Origin: Allokutzneria sp. NRRL B-24872
Lineage (GTDB): Bacteria > Actinomycetota > Actinomycetes > Mycobacteriales > Pseudonocardiaceae
DNA length: 60,869 bases
Reading direction: 5' to 3'
Assembly (NCBI RefSeq): GCF_002155965.1
Contig: NZ_MUMH01000116.1
Coordinates: 1 to 60,869, forward strand
The notes under the pieces are model-generated. The model saw only the letters and a program-made list of their open reading frames with translations. It did not search any database and was not told where the DNA came from. Position numbers and translations under genes: made by a program. Positions 53,601-60,869 of the stretch are shown here, piece after piece. Position 1 is the first letter of the stretch; each line of letters begins with the position of its first letter.

Positions 53601-55684
53601 CGAGCACGATCGGCGGTGCGTGCGAATGGGGACCGAAGATCGTCTTCGCGCCACCGCCCGCTGCCGTCGAGCGGATGGAGCGCCGCCTCGCGCAGGCGCC
53701 GCCGCGCCCGGTCCGGCCACCACTGCCCGCCATCCCCGACGGAGCCTTGGTGATCACGGAGGAGACCGAGGCAGTGTCCGCCGCTCGGCACGTCCGCGTG
53801 ATCATCGACATCGGCGCGTCACGGACGTCGCCAGAAGACCTGTCGGCCTTGTCGCGCCTGCGAGAAGTGCACGACCTGGCCTACGAGGCGGCTCAGTTGT
53901 GGGAGGAGGACGGCTCGTTCGCGGTGCTGATGGTCGACGCGCTGCGCGACGGCGTCGTCCATCCCGCCACCGCGCCGTTCACCGGGCTGGTGAAGAGCCT
54001 CGCCAGGGAGAGGTTCGCCTTCGCCGTCCTCACCGATTCGGTGGACATGACTCCGGACGTGCTGGCAACGGAGTCCGCGCTGGACCGCGAGCTGGCCGTG
54101 GCGGTGTACTCCGGTGGCAGGCGGATGGAGCACGTGCTGTGCCCGGCCCCGGTCGTTCCCGGCCCGGTCGAGCCGATCGACGTCGTCGTCGCCGTGGGAG
54201 GAGCGCGCGGGCTGACCGCGCGGTTGCTCGGCGATCTGGCCCGCGAGCACCAGCCGACGATCTACGTGCTGAGCCGGACGGGGCCCGGAACCGATGTCGC
54301 GACCCGGCAGGCGTTCATCGCCGAGCATCCACAGTGGACTGTTCGTGAGGCTTCGGCGGAGTTCGACCGGCGGCTCGCGGCAGCGGAGGCCCGGCGCACG
54401 CTGGAGGCGCTCACCGAGCTGTGCGGCGAGGGGAAGGTCCACCACATACCCTGCGACGTCACCGATGCGGAGGCCGTCACGGCTGCGGTCGGCCAGCTCC
54501 CCGCGCGGGTGGACCTGCTGATCAACGCCGCCGGGCTGCACAACGGCGGTGGGGTTCGCTCGGTGTCGCTGGAGCGGGCGCGCGCGGTCCGTGACACCAA
54601 GTTGCTCGGCTACCTCAACCTGCGCCGCGCGTTCGCGGGCCGCGAACCGGCGCGGTGGATCAACTTCGGCTCCTTGCTCGCGGTGCTCGGCTGGCCGGGG
54701 GAGGCGGATTACTGCTCCGGCAACGACATCCTGAACGCGGCGGCGAGCTGGCAGCGGAACTTCGGCGGAACGCACGAGACGACGCTGTCCTGGGCGCTGT
54801 GGACGGAGTCGGGTTTCGCCGCCCAGCCGGTGATCCGCGATCTCCTGCTCCGGCAGAACGCGCTGACCGGGCTCTCCGACATTGACGGCAGTGCGCTGTT
54901 CGCCGGCGAACTGTCCACTGTGGATGGAACGCCGGAGGTGACCTACCTCGGTCCTGCGGAGCGGCGCCTCGTCTCCCTGCGCTGGCGGCCCTCCGGTGAT
55001 TTCCTTTCCTGTCATCGCATCCGTGGCCGCGCCGTGGTGCCCGCCGCGATGATCATCGACCAGATCGCGCGTCCGGGCGATGTGCTCACCGACCTGGAGT
55101 TCCACGCGCCGGTGCTGCCGGACTCGGATTACCGGGTGACGGCCGACGCCGTGCTGAGCGACCTCGCGGTGCTCAAGGCGCCTCGCGCGCACATGACCTG
55201 CACCGTCCACGCCGGACAGTCGTCCCGGTCGTCCGTGGAGCGAGTCGTGGGGGCCGCGATCACGCCGCCCTTCTACTCGCCGGGTGGAGAGGTCGAGCTG
55301 AGCGGGCCGTTCGCCTCGCTCCGCGATGTCCAGATCTCCGATTCGGGTGCTTCAGCGGTGTTCGCGCCGTCGTTGGCGGAATGGGACTTCTCGTCCTTCC
55401 GGGCCCCTGTTCTGCTCGTCGACGCGTTGGTGCAGCTGCTGTTGCTGCCGCGCATCGCGATCCCCGTGCGCATCGGCATGGTCGAACTGCGCACGGAGTT
55501 CAACGACGTCGAACTCCTCTCCCTTCACGGCAAGTCGATCGTGCTGACCACGGACGGCTCCGGTGCCGCCGTGGCGAGTGCGGCCGGGACCGTGCTCGTC
55601 GTGGTGTCCGGAGTGGAAACGAGACAAGGAGAAGCCAGTGAGCGATCAGAGCCTGTCAGCGTTGGCGCGGTTGGTGCACGGTGA
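50690..55684 (+). CDS. multidomain fatty-acid/polyketide synthase: ER(FabL-like)-KS-CLF-KR-DH
   Basis: A 1664-residue enzyme. Residues 1-262 are an SDR whose catalytic spacing is Tyr148-x6-Lys155 (YATVGTTKAAVESLTRYLAVE), as in the enoyl-ACP reductase FabL, not the YxxxK of FabG. Residues about 275-700 are a ketosynthase with Cys431 (DTACSSSLYA), His565 (HATGTQAGD) and His601 (KPIVGHTGWSAG) intact. Residues about 710-1040 are a second KS-like fold in which the Cys is replaced (TVDTGVDAGIDA, Val856), as in chain-length factors. About 1155-1420 is a ketoreductase (GGARGLTARLLG, Tyr1341 in YCSGNDILN). About 1425-1640 is a hot-dog dehydratase with His1442 in CHRIRGRAVVP (HxxxGxxxxP). No carrier or thioesterase domain is inside; the AT-ACP is the preceding gene. 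KS-CLF-DH recalls PUFA synthases. Domain order was read by eye. Confidence 0.88.
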   Translation: MSRIVLVTGGVRGLGKAIALAFAARGDRVIANYFHAREQAVAFEAECAALGHPVELIRASVANQGQVEAMFDEIAARHGRLDVLVNNAASGALLPLSEVDDSHWQRAFDTNVRGSLWCARRAVELMTGEHPAIVNLSSLGSGMVISDYATVGTTKAAVESLTRYLAVEYAGRGIRVNTASGGLLDNAIAGMFPDAQALADQVRASTPLGNRLGTERELAELVVFLASPQASWITGQTVIADGGLSLGAMSLSPRRDEPESVPGAIAVVGMGVVAPGATDPVELWKVLSGEHNVFVEPERFDISSFHSTDPAAEDRTYTRRSGFVTSFDPHPELADRSTQWLRHSLIAALAGVRTGDRCFAAFGATADGSQELEEYLVYAGAREHLGDNEVLRDRYVRGTDPSEYLPHRIGRNAIAGLLPDRTELVMVDTACSSSLYAIDLGMKALREGSCEVAVCGGTFAYSARNLVLFSKLSGLSRSGQVRSFDRAADGVLFSDGAGVVVLKQLDRARADGDRVLGVIESVGLSCDGRGKAIYAPNEAGQAFALRRAYERAGADPASVQWVIGHATGTQAGDSTELAALHRVAGSGPPALLSSNKPIVGHTGWSAGIVSLVQALSGLERGSVPAQRYLQQPIPILEGSRFRPMTTETPLPARKPRRVAVSSFGFGGTNAHLLLSDTPTAREDALSTDELVVVGWSAHLPGFDAAEASAWLRGDRAAPAVGFGTDYPLPSFAEVRLPPATLRTMDRSQIMVLRAAGQLDPRVRAMCEELKDTTGVVVGHTGPTRRAVQYALRCYLGDLRTCAGSEPGFGELEREVRAAVPPSTEDAFPGIMPNLIPARLSALADWHGLNLTVDTGVDAGIDAIRCAERYLRHGDLDVAVVAGVSGNSGPELAAVIADHPPVAEGAFMVVLTRKSTAARHGLPVLGTVRTELGSVEPLSRPQAVRPLAGLGRTYLGADPLLVMTAALASGRSSTIGGACEWGPKIVFAPPPAAVERMERRLAQAPPRPVRPPLPAIPDGALVITEETEAVSAARHVRVIIDIGASRTSPEDLSALSRLREVHDLAYEAAQLWEEDGSFAVLMVDALRDGVVHPATAPFTGLVKSLARERFAFAVLTDSVDMTPDVLATESALDRELAVAVYSGGRRMEHVLCPAPVVPGPVEPIDVVVAVGGARGLTARLLGDLAREHQPTIYVLSRTGPGTDVATRQAFIAEHPQWTVREASAEFDRRLAAAEARRTLEALTELCGEGKVHHIPCDVTDAEAVTAAVGQLPARVDLLINAAGLHNGGGVRSVSLERARAVRDTKLLGYLNLRRAFAGREPARWINFGSLLAVLGWPGEADYCSGNDILNAAASWQRNFGGTHETTLSWALWTESGFAAQPVIRDLLLRQNALTGLSDIDGSALFAGELSTVDGTPEVTYLGPAERRLVSLRWRPSGDFLSCHRIRGRAVVPAAMIIDQIARPGDVLTDLEFHAPVLPDSDYRVTADAVLSDLAVLKAPRAHMTCTVHAGQSSRSSVERVVGAAITPPFYSPGGEVELSGPFASLRDVQISDSGASAVFAPSLAEWDFSSFRAPVLLVDALVQLLLLPRIAIPVRIGMVELRTEFNDVELLSLHGKSIVLTTDGSGAAVASAAGTVLVVVSGVETRQGEASERSEPVSVGAVGAR

Positions 55685-57449
55685 CTGTGAGCCCGAGTTC
55701 CGCGACGAGCTGCGCAAGATCTTCGGCGATGAGCTGTTCGCCCGGCGCGACGGGCTCACCTACCAGGAGGAGCTGCGGCTGACCTACGAGCGGATGCGCT
55801 TCGCCAACGACCACGTCAGCCCGGAGGAGCTGGTGGAGCACCCGCACCGCCTGTTCGCGTTGCTGGAGTTCTCCGCTGTGGTAAGCCCGTCGCTGTTCAT
55901 CGCCATGGTGACGCACTACTGCGGCGCCTTGGCGGCGATCCGCGAACTCGGTGCGGGCCGCGACGACCTCGACGAGTACGTCACCGCACTGGAGAAGATG
56001 ACCTCGACGGGCGCGTTGCTGATCACCGAGCTCGGCTACGGCAACAGCCACGTTTCCATGCGCACACGGGCGACCTACGACCACGAGCGCCGCGACTTCG
56101 TGTTGCACACACCGGATGAGGCCGCCCGCAAGTTCATGCCCAACGTCGGCCTTCCCGGTGTGCCCAAGCTCGCGACCGTCGCCGCGCAGCTCAACATCGG
56201 CGGCGAGGACCGTGGTGTCTTCCTGTTCGTGGTGCACCTGCGCGGGGATGACGGGCTGCTCCCGGGCGTGACGATCACCCAGCTGCCCGAGGCGACGCAG
56301 GTGCCGATGGACTACGCGGTGATCTCCTTCGACCACGTTCGCGTGCCGATGAGTTCGCTGCTGCACGACAGCGCCTCCATCGCCGAGGACGGTGACTTCC
56401 ACGACCCGATCGACGACCAGAAGGCGCGCTTGGTGCGCTCGCTCACCGTCGCGCAGAGCGTGCGCACCGCCCAGACCGCCGCGCTCGCCGCAGCCGCGCG
56501 CGCCAGTGCTCAGATCGCGCTGCGCTACTCGATGAACCGCCCCGCCATGGAGCCGAACAGCCCGTGGGGCCCGGTGATCCGCCACCGCACCCAGCAGCGC
56601 GCGCTCTACGGCGCTCTCGCCACCGCCTACGCCCTGACGTGCCACGCCAACCGCGCGAAGGCCGCCAAGGCCACGGCGATGATCCACAACTCCACCAACC
56701 GCCAGGTCCCGCCGTCGCCGTTGGACCCGCTGCCCAGGACCTTGTCGCTGACCAAGGCCATCACCACGTGGAAGACCGAGCGCCTGACCGCCGAGTGCAG
56801 GCAGCGGTGCGGCGCGCGCGGTGTCTTCACGGTCAACCGCCTGCTGGACTACCAGGGCTTGGCCATCGTCAGCAATGCCGCTGGGGGTGACAACTTCCTG
56901 CTGTGCCTCGACGCCGCGCGGTCGATGATCGCCGACCACCACTACGAGCCGCCGTCGGCCGATCTGCTCGACCGCGATCTCTGGCTCAGCCTGCTCGGCA
57001 CCCGCGAACGCGAACTCCACCGCGCCCTCAAGTCCCACGACAGCCTCACCGAGGCCGTGGAGTTCGTCGAGGCCCACGGCAACCGGCTGATCCTGGCGAG
57101 CTTCCTGGAGGCTGTATCCACTGTGAACTCTCCGGAGGCCGCAGCGGCGCTGCGCCCGCTGACCGAGCTCTACGCCCTGACGGAGATCCAGTCTGCTGCG
57201 GCGTGGTACCTCTGCGAAGGGTTGCTGACCCCCGCTCAGGTCCGGTCGATCCCCGGGCGCCTCAACGAACTGTGCGAGGAGCTGACGCCGCACGTCGACC
57301 TGTTGCTCGCCGCGTTCGAGCTGCCCGAGGACCTGCTTCGCGTGCCGATCACCAACGGCGACCTGTCCATGGTCGCGGACACGGACACCGTCGACCTCCC
57401 CCAGCAGCGCGCCACCACGGAGCTTCCCACTGTTGCCGCTGTGCCGTGA
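55638..57449 (+). CDS. acyl-CoA oxidase/dehydrogenase-like flavoprotein
   Basis: A 603-residue protein of the acyl-CoA oxidase family. The front third shows YQEELRLTYERMRFANDHV and the flavin/substrate motif LLITELGYGNSHVSMRTRATYDHERRDFVLHTP; the middle has PMDYAVISFDHVRVPMSSLL; a helical half includes RCGARGVFTVNRLLDYQGL and VSNAAGGDNFLLCLDAAR. Peroxisomal-type oxidases introduce an alpha-beta double bond with release of hydrogen peroxide. Start GTG at 55638 with AAGGAG 6 bases ahead, inside the last 47 bases of the synthase gene, so the two are coupled. It may desaturate or tailor the synthase product. Confidence 0.88.
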   Translation: MSDQSLSALARLVHGDCEPEFRDELRKIFGDELFARRDGLTYQEELRLTYERMRFANDHVSPEELVEHPHRLFALLEFSAVVSPSLFIAMVTHYCGALAAIRELGAGRDDLDEYVTALEKMTSTGALLITELGYGNSHVSMRTRATYDHERRDFVLHTPDEAARKFMPNVGLPGVPKLATVAAQLNIGGEDRGVFLFVVHLRGDDGLLPGVTITQLPEATQVPMDYAVISFDHVRVPMSSLLHDSASIAEDGDFHDPIDDQKARLVRSLTVAQSVRTAQTAALAAAARASAQIALRYSMNRPAMEPNSPWGPVIRHRTQQRALYGALATAYALTCHANRAKAAKATAMIHNSTNRQVPPSPLDPLPRTLSLTKAITTWKTERLTAECRQRCGARGVFTVNRLLDYQGLAIVSNAAGGDNFLLCLDAARSMIADHHYEPPSADLLDRDLWLSLLGTRERELHRALKSHDSLTEAVEFVEAHGNRLILASFLEAVSTVNSPEAAAALRPLTELYALTEIQSAAAWYLCEGLLTPAQVRSIPGRLNELCEELTPHVDLLLAAFELPEDLLRVPITNGDLSMVADTDTVDLPQQRATTELPTVAAVP

Positions 57450-57469
57450 GGATTGGCAGACTGGCGACC

Positions 57470-58045
57470 ATGCCTCTCCTGGTCGCCCCCGTCTGTGAAC
57501 CCGGAACTCTCGCGAAATCACCGCAGCCCGTCATCACCTCGGCGGACTTGGAGTTGCGGCCGTGGCGTGCCGAGGACGCGCCCGCGCTGCTCGTCGCCTT
57601 CGCCGATCCGGACGTCCGGCAGTGGCACCGGCTGTCGCTGGAGTCCACCGCTGAGGCGGAGGCGTGGGCGGCGAGCTGGGCACGTCGGTGGGCCGCCGAG
57701 GAAGCGTCCAGCTGGGCGATCACCGCGGACGGCCAGGTGCTCGGGCAGGTCGGGCTGCGCGGTGTCGATCTCGCGGAGGGCGAGGCGGAGCTGTCCTACT
57801 GGCTGCTCCCCGCGGCGCGCGGGCGCGGTGTCGCCACGCGCGCGGCGGAGGTGCTGGCGGAGTGGGCGTTCGACGTGGTCGGGCTGCACCGGCTTGAGCT
57901 CGGCCACGCGGTGGGCAACACGGCTTCGTGCGCGGTCGCTCGGCGGCTCGGATTCGCCCTGGAGGGCACGCGCAGGAGCGCCTACCTGCAACCGGACGGC
58001 AGGCACGACGCGCACATGCACGCCAAGATCAGGCCAGCGAGCTGA
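57470..58045 (+). CDS. GNAT family N-acetyltransferase
   Basis: A 191-residue acetyltransferase with the RimJ/RimL pattern: LELRPWRAEDAPALLVAFADPDV, acetyl-CoA loop LLPAARGRGVATRAAEVLAEWAF (around residues 107-129) and VGNTASCAVARRLGFALEGTRR. The ATG at 57470 follows the oxidase stop by 20 bp, so it could be the last gene of that operon, though nothing in its sequence links it to fatty-acid chemistry. The 3' end overlaps the convergent membrane protein gene by 17 bases. Confidence 0.88.
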   Translation: MPLLVAPVCEPGTLAKSPQPVITSADLELRPWRAEDAPALLVAFADPDVRQWHRLSLESTAEAEAWAASWARRWAAEEASSWAITADGQVLGQVGLRGVDLAEGEAELSYWLLPAARGRGVATRAAEVLAEWAFDVVGLHRLELGHAVGNTASCAVARRLGFALEGTRRSAYLQPDGRHDAHMHAKIRPAS

Positions 58046-58538
58046 ACACCAGGCTGGACAGCAACAGTGTCAGCCCCGAGAGCACACCGCTGACGACCGG
58101 CACCCACGCGACCGCCGACGTCCACGCCATCGCCAGTCCGATTCCGCCCAGCACAGCCAAGATCACGCCGGGGACCGCGATGGTCCACGTCCGCCACACG
58201 AGCACGAACGCGACGAAGTGGAGACCGACGACCACCGCGACCCAGGCGACGTTCGCCTGCGGTGGGGCGTCGAGGGCGCGCAACACCTGGAAGCCGCCGA
58301 AGAGCGCGACGACCTCGGCCAGCACGACGAACCAGTAGCCCTTGGTGAAACCGCCCGACGCGGTCGCGGGTTTCTCCCTCTGCCGAAACGTTACGGCGAG
58401 CACCGCGACCAAGAGCGCGACGCCGAGGACGCGCGCCACCGTGGTCAGGGTGTCGCTGAGCGGGGCTCCCGCGTTGACCAGGACGAACGCCGTTCCGCCG
58501 GTCGCTCCGATGAGGGTGCCGATGGCCTGCTGCCGCAT
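58029..58538 (-). CDS. hypothetical membrane protein
   Basis: A 169-residue protein with about five hydrophobic segments (IGATGGTAFVLVNA, VARVLGVALLVAVLAVTF, GYWFVVLAEVVALFGGFQVL, VAWVAVVVGLHFVAFVLVW, IAVPGVILAVLGGIGLAMAW) and a final Leu/Ser-rich helix. I do not recognise a characterised family. It lies 23 bp downstream of the CHAT-like gene on the same strand and may be co-transcribed with it. Confidence 0.75.
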   Translation of the reverse strand: MRQQAIGTLIGATGGTAFVLVNAGAPLSDTLTTVARVLGVALLVAVLAVTFRQREKPATASGGFTKGYWFVVLAEVVALFGGFQVLRALDAPPQANVAWVAVVVGLHFVAFVLVWRTWTIAVPGVILAVLGGIGLAMAWTSAVAWVPVVSGVLSGLTLLLSSLVFSSLA

Positions 58539-58561
58539 CGTCGGAGACTACCCGGCCGCGA

Positions 58562-60869
58562 CTACCCCGCGGCGAGGCCGATCGACGGTGAGACGAACGG
58601 CACGTAGGCGAGGCCGAGCGGGTTCCCCTTGGCCAGCAACGAGATCCGGGCGCGCATCACCGCGACCCCGATGGCGTCGCGGTTGATCACGAAGGAGCGC
58701 AGCACCTCCTGGCCGAACTCGTCGGCCAGTTCCTCGAACACCGTGGTCTCCGTGCCGATCACGCCGCTGGCGAGCGCTTCGTTGACGAAGTAGCCGATCA
58801 GGCCCATGGCGCGCTCGGGCCGCATCCCGGTGACACCGCTGGTGTTGAGGAACACCAGCGGCCTGCTCCGCTGCCACCGCAGCCCGCGCTGGCGGAAGTC
58901 GGCCGGGGTGAGCGGATCGTCGGAGTCGGAGCCCACGCGCAGGAACGGGATGTCGCCGTCGACCCCGCCGTGCGAGTAGAAGTAGACGACCTGCGGGTCA
59001 CTGTCCAATTCGGACAGTGTGCGCTCCGGGGTCTCGCCGAGCTGGAAATCGCGCCACGGAAGCATCCTGCGCAGTGCGGCGCTGTGCTCGTCGGCGGAGG
59101 CGAGGCCCCGGTGCAGCCCGCCGGCCAGGCCGACGCCGTTGCCGGAGGGCAGGGTCGGCGGCAGCGACGGCCCGAGCCCGACCGAGACCGGGAGCCCGAG
59201 CGCGTGCCGGAAACCCCAGAAACCGCCGGGGCACACCGTCGTCGGATCGGGCTGCCGCGCGTGCGCGCAGGTGCGCAGGAAGCACGGGCTGCCGTAGAGG
59301 CCGCCGCGCTGCACCGCCGCGAGGAAGTCCGCGCACAGCCGCAGCACCGGCGAGCCGATGTCCAGCGGCAGGTCGTAGATCAGCGCGGTCGGCAGCACGT
59401 GGCGGCTGGACGGGGCGAGCGGGACCTGCACGAAACCCGGCTTGGCGAACGCGGCGCCGACGTGCTCGGGCACCCCGCTCATCAGCAGCTGGTACAGGCG
59501 ACGGCCGTGCGTGGCCAGCAACCCGAGGTCGAGGGTGAACTGCTCGACCGTCGGCGGTGCGGCGTAGCGGTACTCCAGGCCCGCGCGCCACGGTTCGGAG
59601 CTGGCCCACGCCACCCGGTTCAGCGCGCCGCGCGCGAGGCGGATCTCCTCGGCGAGCTGGTGCTCGCCGAGCGAGGTCTCCGCGCGCAGCGTCTGACCGC
59701 CGTCCGTCGCGAGCAGCCGCACCGACTGGCTGCCCCTGCCGTCCCCGGTCAGCATCAGGCTCGCCGAGTGCTCGGGAACCCTTGTCATGCCCAGCGTTTC
59801 CGCGGGGTCCGCGATGCGGTAGTCCACTGTGGACGACATGGCGTTCGGGCACGGAACGGGTTTCGCCGTGACCTGGACGTGCACCAGCACCGACTGCACC
59901 AGCGTCTGCCGCCAGTAGACGTTGCAGCGCAGGCGCGCGGGGCCGAGTGTGTACGGCGAGGTGACGGGGAAGCACAGCCGCGTCCCGTCCTGGACGATCG
60001 ACGGCTGCCGCAGGACCGTGGAACTGCCGTCCGCGCCGAGCCGGATCTGCCCGAGCGCGGCGTCCTGCTTGATCGCGAACTCGCCGGGGAACTCGAACAG
60101 CGCCACCGACAGCACCGAGTCCTCCGCGCCGGGAACCGGTTGCACTGCCGGGATCTCCACCCAGAACCAGAAGTTCTGCGCCGCTGGCACGCCGAGCCCG
60201 GCTTCGAGGTCCTTGCGCGGGTCGGCCGCCAGCGCGAGCCCTGTGCGCACCGCCGTCACCGCCGTCGCCGGTGGGGGAGAAGCGGGCCAGGGGCCGCTCG
60301 ACCGGCCGCCGTTCGCCGGGATCGGCAGTGGCGCGGAGAGTTGCGGCGGCGCGGGCAGGGGGATCGCCGGGCGTGAGGCCTGGGCGGGGTGCGCCGGGTG
60401 CGTCGCGGGCACCGGGGCGAGCACTGTCGGCGCGCCGTTCTGTGTGTCGGCCGGGTTGAGGACGGTGGTGGCGTTCGGCCCCGGCTGTGGTGCGGTGGGC
60501 GGCTGGGTGAGGTTGGCCGGGGCGAGCACGGTGGGCGAGTCGGCGGCCTTGGGTGGGGAGATCGCGGGCGAACTCGCGAGGGAGGGGACGACGACGGTGG
60601 GCGGCGCCACGACCGTCCGCGGGGCATCGGCCGACCTGGGGGCAACGGTGGCGGGAACGACGACGGTCGGCTGCGGGGAAGGCTTGGGAGGTAAGGGTTT
60701 CTGTGGTGCGGAGGGCACGGGTGTCAGGGCGATCGACTTCGCGGCGGGATCGCGGCGGAGCGCGGTCGTCGCCTGCGGCTCGGGCGCGGTGACCTGGGAG
60801 AGCAGCTTCGTGACGCGCGGGGTCTCGCCGGTCGGCAGCGCGTGCTTGCGGCGGCGGCCCGGGTGCTGG
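58562..60869 (-). CDS. CHAT-like (caspase-fold) protein with Pro/Thr-rich N-terminal region, 5' end outside the window
   Basis: The open frame runs off the right edge without a stop and keeps strong G/C third positions, so the gene is partial; an internal GTG at 60716-60718 would give 718 residues but is probably not the true start. Numbering from that codon, residues 1-150 are a Pro/Ala/Thr-rich stretch with six or seven PTVV/PTVL-type motifs, 170-300 a beta-rich region, and 540-718 a CHAT-like domain: VVYFYSHGG with His583, then PLVFLNTSGVTG and the ending of the domain (GNPLGLAYVPF). The residue aligned with the usual catalytic cysteine is Ser627 (agc codon). Without the front of the protein, localisation cannot be judged. 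Confidence 0.75.
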   Translation of the reverse strand, partial: QHPGRRRKHALPTGETPRVTKLLSQVTAPEPQATTALRRDPAAKSIALTPVPSAPQKPLPPKPSPQPTVVVPATVAPRSADAPRTVVAPPTVVVPSLASSPAISPPKAADSPTVLAPANLTQPPTAPQPGPNATTVLNPADTQNGAPTVLAPVPATHPAHPAQASRPAIPLPAPPQLSAPLPIPANGGRSSGPWPASPPPATAVTAVRTGLALAADPRKDLEAGLGVPAAQNFWFWVEIPAVQPVPGAEDSVLSVALFEFPGEFAIKQDAALGQIRLGADGSSTVLRQPSIVQDGTRLCFPVTSPYTLGPARLRCNVYWRQTLVQSVLVHVQVTAKPVPCPNAMSSTVDYRIADPAETLGMTRVPEHSASLMLTGDGRGSQSVRLLATDGGQTLRAETSLGEHQLAEEIRLARGALNRVAWASSEPWRAGLEYRYAAPPTVEQFTLDLGLLATHGRRLYQLLMSGVPEHVGAAFAKPGFVQVPLAPSSRHVLPTALIYDLPLDIGSPVLRLCADFLAAVQRGGLYGSPCFLRTCAHARQPDPTTVCPGGFWGFRHALGLPVSVGLGPSLPPTLPSGNGVGLAGGLHRGLASADEHSAALRRMLPWRDFQLGETPERTLSELDSDPQVVYFYSHGGVDGDIPFLRVGSDSDDPLTPADFRQRGLRWQRSRPLVFLNTSGVTGMRPERAMGLIGYFVNEALASGVIGTETTVFEELADEFGQEVLRSFVINRDAIGVAVMRARISLLAKGNPLGLAYVPFVSPSIGLAAG

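Overview
The window is about 61 kb of high-GC DNA (roughly 70% G+C by eye) from an actinomycete chromosome, most likely a member of the Pseudonocardiaceae. This rests on near-exclusive G/C third codon positions, many GTG starts and GTGA/ATGA start-stop overlaps, a T-box leader in front of ileS, a DasR-type operator at a chitinase gene, AfsR/SARP and LAL regulators, and dispersed palindromic repeats of a kind I associate with that family. The genus is inference only. There is no prophage, insertion sequence, CRISPR array, rRNA or tRNA that I can see.

Layout. 1-7.6 kb: a TetR gene divergent from a zinc-free MDR oxidoreductase, a cyclopropane-fatty-acid synthase, a polar amino-acid ABC importer (binding protein, permease, ATPase) and a two-gene cation/proton antiporter, separated by a nine-unit array of palindromes. 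7.6-12.4 kb: an ArsR-like regulator divergent from an O-methyltransferase, then the housekeeping run cmk - acyltransferase - der - DUF952. 12.5-20 kb: a PRISE-like reductase divergent from its LysR regulator, a membrane protein, ileS with an isoleucine T-box leader, and a lone PIN_8 nuclease-like gene. 20-30 kb: exported enzymes (CBM2-GH18 chitinase under a perfect DasR palindrome, two tandem subtilisins), a large LAL regulator, and a DUF222-HNH nuclease gene flanked by strong inverted repeats. 30-34 kb: a compact locus with a soluble Ser/Thr kinase, a DNA-methylase-like protein whose catalytic motif reads EPPF, and a divergent PP2C phosphatase, with a perfect 17-bp palindrome between them. 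34-46 kb: exported M1 peptidase, PAC2 protein, TauE/SafE exporter, DUF4173 protein, a second nine-unit palindrome array, an OmpR two-component system, a ThuA-like secreted protein, an ArsR regulator followed by three tandem SRPBCC paralogues, and an ECF sigma factor with a SnoaL-like tail.

45.9-57.4 kb is the most remarkable part: a small biosynthetic operon of EF-hand protein, FabG-like SDR, AT-ACP didomain, a 1664-residue multidomain synthase and an acyl-CoA-oxidase-like flavoprotein, next to a divergent SARP regulator. I read the synthase as FabL-type enoyl reductase - KS - inactive KS (CLF-like) - KR - DH. The KS-CLF-DH content recalls polyunsaturated-fatty-acid synthases, but the order, the fused FabL-like reductase and the separate AT-ACP are unusual. 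All genes of this run are coupled or nearly so, suggesting one enzyme assembly making and then oxidising an acyl chain. The window ends inside a gene for a large protein with a proline/threonine-rich front part and a CHAT (caspase-like) C-terminal domain in which serine sits where the catalytic cysteine is expected.

Two genome-scale signals run across the genes: 15-bp palindromes at about 30-bp period in two arrays with almost identical spacing, and a highly over-represented intragenic palindrome CCACWGTGG.
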